Positions 60,801 through 64,000 of a DNA stretch of 64,000 nucleotides are shown in pieces (position 1 is the first letter of the stretch; each line of letters starts with the position of its first letter). Under the pieces are notes generated by a model that made no database searches, was not told the DNA's origin, and saw nothing but the letters and a program-made list of their open reading frames with translations. The stretch comes from Marsupella aquatica (Eukaryota > Marchantiophyta), in the NCBI GenBank assembly GCA_973895155.1, contig OZ316891.1:4030001-4094000 (forward strand), read 5' to 3'. The position numbers and the translations under genes are program-made.

Positions 60801-61861
60801 TTCTCTAACTTTTGATCGATTCTGAATAACACAATTTATTGAAAATTTGTTTCCATGACATTTTTTGTCTAAAACTATTATGCGAAGTTAGTGATTTGAT
60901 GACATTGATGACTTCTCTCTCTTTGTCTATCTGCATGTAGGAATTGAAAAATGATTACTTTCTATGCAACTTGAGTGCATCCAGCATCCCTTCAGTACCA
61001 TGGAGGAAACCGTCGAGCACCGTTTTGCTGAAGTGGGCAATTAAGCTACCCACACATTAAACATTAGTTCACATTGCAGCTAGTTTTGCAATTGATGTTA
61101 ATTATGGTTGCTTTGGTAAGTTTGGCAACTGTTTCAAGTGTCAAACATTGACTTGTCCACTTTTGAATTTGTTTTCTTTAGATTTGGAGGTCCATCTAGC
61201 TTCAATTTCTAGATAGTGCCTCTAAAATAACATGGGGGTCCACGAATTAATTTCTCTAGAAGTCTACTTGTCTCTCCCTCCTTGTGGTTTGGAGTGCGTT
61301 GTCATTGATTGTGCATTATATCTACATTGCATTAAGACCCTCCAGGATGTCAAGTGAGTCGTATGCTGGCCACATCACTCCTAATGGTGTCTGCCCGCTG
61401 CACAGCCTGGTGACAGTTAATGTTTTGCCACTCGTCCCCACATCCGTCGACAAACACTTTCCGTCAACTTCAAAATGGGGTGGGAGCAGTGCAATACAAC
61501 CCAATGCCTAGCCACCATGCACACCCTGTATTGACAATTTGTGCCAAAATGAACTCTCATTAAAACCACTGTATGCATCTCTAGGCACACGCACATAGTT
61601 GATCACGCTGTAGGGAGCTCGTGAGAAGACAAAGATAGTGAGAAGAGCAAGCAGGTTGCATGGGGCCATACTACAGGTTACACATTGGCTGCCAAAGGTA
61701 TCTTTCTGTGATTTTGCAGACCTGAAATGTGTTCATGTCCATTGCATTCAACTCTAAACTCTGTGCCACAATGTAATGTTTTGGCACTATTCATGCTTGA
61801 AAATACTCTATATTTTGCCAATGCTGTACTTGCGCTTTGTAATCCTCCATTCTGTTTGTGC
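57818..61861. other. upstream region of the ABCC gene and AT-rich intergenic DNA
   Basis: The first 500-700 bp should contain the ABCC 5' UTR and promoter; a TMD0-like exon was looked for here and not found. A C-rich tract follows at about 58565-58740, then AT-rich sequence with two copies of a motif around ATGCTTGTGTGTTG (59104-59130 and 59715-59745), each followed by purine-rich GATGT/GAGG repeats like those at 24922-26050. A small GGACCCC/GGGGTCC palindrome lies near 60090-60109. No gene recognised. Confidence 0.45.
58565..58740. other. C-rich tract (CCCGG/CCTGTC repeats)
   Basis: About 175 bp of unusually GC-rich sequence in an AT-rich setting, with recurring CCCGG, GGCCTGTC and a run of nine C. 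The minus strand has many closely spaced G3+ runs. The overlapping open frames (Gly/Arg-rich on one strand, Pro-rich on the other) reflect composition. Confidence 0.6.
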
Positions 61862-62635
61862 CTCAGGGGTCTCACTATATGGAGACACCCAACTTAGGAT
61901 TGTCACACAAAAGACCCAATGAAGAGGGGACTGTGACCAAAGGGCCAAGAAGCTAGAAGGACCCAGGCATAAGCTCACTACAACAACATATAGGGAGATC
62001 AAATATTAAACTCTACCTATTGGCAAATTGATGAGCCAGGAAAAACTCAATCCATTGTTAAGTGCATATCAGGCTCAAGCAAGGGAATCTAAATAACTAG
62101 AGCTTGGGTTCAATTTAGTGTACATGTTGGTGTACCAAGTGCGTTTATTTTAAATATTCATATTTTAAAATAAAAAATATTCTAAGAATATTGGCTATTT
62201 TCAATATTAGTTACCTTATTTATGCTATAAAAGGTATCCATTAGAGAACATTTTATATATTTGTGTTTCAAATACCTTATTTTGCCATCTAAACTATTTC
62301 ATAATTTAGACAATCTCCATAAAAATACATATTTTAAATCACATGTGGGTTTTTACAATTCTTGGAAATTGATCCCCTGAGAACTAGAAGCCCTAAAAAC
62401 AATGGCCTTAGCCCTACAAAGCATAGTGAAAGCATGTGTTGATTGAAGCGCAACGGACACCCATTGTCTGTGAATGGATGATAACAAAACATTCAGGTGT
62501 AACATTGCAAGAACACGATAAAGTAAAAACTGGTCAAAGGTCGAACACTTGTAGCACTCAAAGATCTAGGTAGCCTCCACATCAAACAACAGGTAGAAAA
62601 GATCCACATGGTAATGCATAGCATAAGCCTCATCC

Positions 62636-62682
62636 TTAAGTTGAGGAACCCTCACACCAGTGTTTAGGGTTCCTCAACTTAA
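62636..62682. repeat. perfect 17-bp inverted repeat (hairpin)
   Basis: Arm 62636-62652 (TTAAGTTGAGGAACCCT) pairs perfectly with 62666-62682 around a 13-base loop. It lies immediately before a telomere-like tract. Confidence 0.9.
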
Positions 62683-62704
62683 ACCTAAACCCTAAACCCT
62701 AAAC
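62681..62704. repeat. short interstitial telomere-like tract
   Basis: About three units of CCCTAAA (the first lacking one C), the Arabidopsis-type plant telomere repeat. The hairpin's right arm also contains AGGGTT in the opposite orientation. Confidence 0.75.
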
Positions 62705-63482
62705 ATATTATATTATCAAGTTTGTTATTTTTGACAGCTATTTCAAAGGCATTGGGTTTTCCCGGATGTGGAATTATTTCTTCTACCAATTGAAATAGTT
62801 TCCTCCCAATTAGTCAAAATCTTAAGTAGCTAAGAGATTAATCTCTATCTAATAACAATGTGGTCCAGCTATATAGAAAACTCTATCTGGATAACATTTT
62901 TGTCCTGCTTTATGGGAGATTTTCTAGGAGACGGGAACCTGTAGAATGAAGTGAAAATTCCCTACCTAAACGAGAGTGCCATGGGAAGGGAGACAACCAG
63001 GAAACAACCAAGAATATTCCTAACCTAAGAGGCATCAAAGATATTTTCTTCTTAAAATTAGGGGCACCAAAGTTTCTAAGGGTACAGGTGATGGGGAGGC
63101 CTCCACTAGTGAGACCCCCGAGGGCTGTTGAACATCTTCAACTTGAGTAGTCTGTCAAGAGACTTTCTGAAAATCAAATAGAGCCACACTTATCACTCAA
63201 ATGGCTGCCAAAGGTGTTCTTGATGAAATTGGCAGATTGATTTTTGGTCATCATAATGACAGTGGGTCCGTTTGTCATGTCACCAACGCTCTTTCCAAAA
63301 TTGAAATCCAAAGCAACGGAATGTTCCTTATGTTACGGAACATTACTTTTCTGCAGGCTGATTACGGTAATCTTTAATGCCCATCATGTACTCCTCAGGT
63401 TGAATATGGTGACCACTTGAGCTGGTGCAACTCATGCGTTAGTATTAGTGAAAGAAAGATTCCTAATGCTATTAGCGTAATT

Positions 63483-63788
63483 TTAGCCAAAAAATGACAC
63501 TAACACTTCGTATATCAGTGATACTGAAGAGCTTGGACACACTTGACTTTCGCCCGTTTTCCAATCCATGACAGACCAATTCTGCACACGATCCACAATC
63601 ATCCCGGTATCTTGCACAAAGCGAATGGGGATCTCGGGAATTTGTGGATGTCGGGGACGATAGTTTCCATCACAAACTAGACGATCATAATAACTACGTT
63701 TAGAGTATCGATACAACATGCCACTCTTGGGCTTAACAGGCTTACACAAGTAAAATGCCAGTGTTTCTCTCCCTTGCCCCACGAGCAA
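63483..63788 (-). other. unassigned ORF, possible 3' exon of a gene leaving the window
   Basis: About 100 codons starting near a possible acceptor (GCGGATGTAG at about 63795) and ending at a stop at 63483. Its composition (CKPVKPKSG, YYDRLVCDGNYRP, WKTGES) looks more protein-like than the surrounding AT-rich frames, but I cannot match it to a family and the upstream part lies within 200 bp of the window edge. Confidence 0.25.
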
Positions 63789-64000
63789 AATCTACATCCG
63801 CTAAACGAAACCAAAAACACCAAAACCATATAATATAAATGATCGGATCAAAGGCAACAACAGTACGTGCTACTGCACAATCGATTCATTCAACACAATT
63901 TGTCTCGTTAGTATCAACATCCCATGATATGGTGGTCATCCAACATTGTGTCTGCCACAGATTATTGTCGACGGTGCTGGTCGTAGCCGCTGCACCTCTT

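Larger units (their letters stand above)
61862..63122. mobile_element. possible larger relative of the MITE (1.26 kb)
   Basis: The left end (CTCAGGGGTCTCACTATATG, then GAGACACCC) and the right end (GGTGATGGGGAGG, then CACTAGTGAGACCCCCGAG) are inverted versions of the same terminal sequence found in the three 298-bp MITE copies. The 8-bp flanks (GTTTGTGC and GGCTGTTG) do not match, so there is no target duplication to prove one insertion; these could be ends of two separate or rearranged elements. The interior is AT-rich, has no long frame and contains a perfect hairpin and a telomere-like tract. Confidence 0.45.

Noticed and set aside
1-64000. CRISPR arrays, bacterial operons or phage-like modules
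   Set aside because: Introns, LTR retrotransposons and plant gene families show eukaryotic nuclear DNA. The tandem arrays lack the regular repeat-spacer pattern.

Overview
The window is nuclear DNA of a land plant. It contains a Ty1/copia retrotransposon primed by the plant initiator tRNA-Met, a MULE transposase, plant-type ABCC and P4-ATPase genes, an extended SKP1-like (ASK20/21-type) gene, GT-AG introns of about 110-700 bp and a short CCCTAAA (Arabidopsis-type telomere) tract. The exact taxon cannot be read from the sequence. Sparse genes, short introns and an HSPA12-like pseudogene make me lean towards a non-flowering lineage (bryophyte or lycophyte), but this is an inference.

Layout. 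1-10 kb is transposon-rich. It holds a disrupted MULE transposase (39-2410, minus), two copies of a ~298-bp MITE with 8-bp target duplications (one inside the MULE exon), and a full-length copia element (3948-9785, plus) with apparently identical 421-bp LTRs and a GGGAC target duplication. 10-20 kb is mostly non-coding, with a decayed HSPA12-type Hsp70 (about 12.1-13.2 kb, minus) abutting the tail of a LINE-type retrotransposon (13.2-13.8 kb, plus). 20.6-21.6 kb holds an intronless SKP1-like gene. 22-29 kb is AT-rich with small duplications and a purine-rich minisatellite split by a third MITE copy. 29.3-31.1 kb holds a 577-codon ORF of no family I recognise. 31-41 kb shows nothing I can name. 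41.0-44.9 kb is an intact single-exon P4-ATPase (flippase, ALA4-12 type). 45-49.7 kb has several local tandem repeats. 49.7-57.8 kb is an ABCC (MRP-type) transporter in 11 exons whose reading frame joins exactly across all ten introns (1,291 aa, no TMD0). 57.8-64 kb is AT-rich intergenic DNA with a possible larger relative of the MITE.

The genes do not form a pathway. The flippase and the ABCC transporter are both minus-strand membrane proteins about 5 kb apart, but nothing beyond proximity links them. I did not find a convincing new multi-gene system. The strongest leads are the MITE family with its precise insertion into the MULE exon, the orphan 577-aa ORF with internal duplications, the HSPA12-like pseudogene, and the copia element that looks young but carries an in-frame stop and an altered protease active site.
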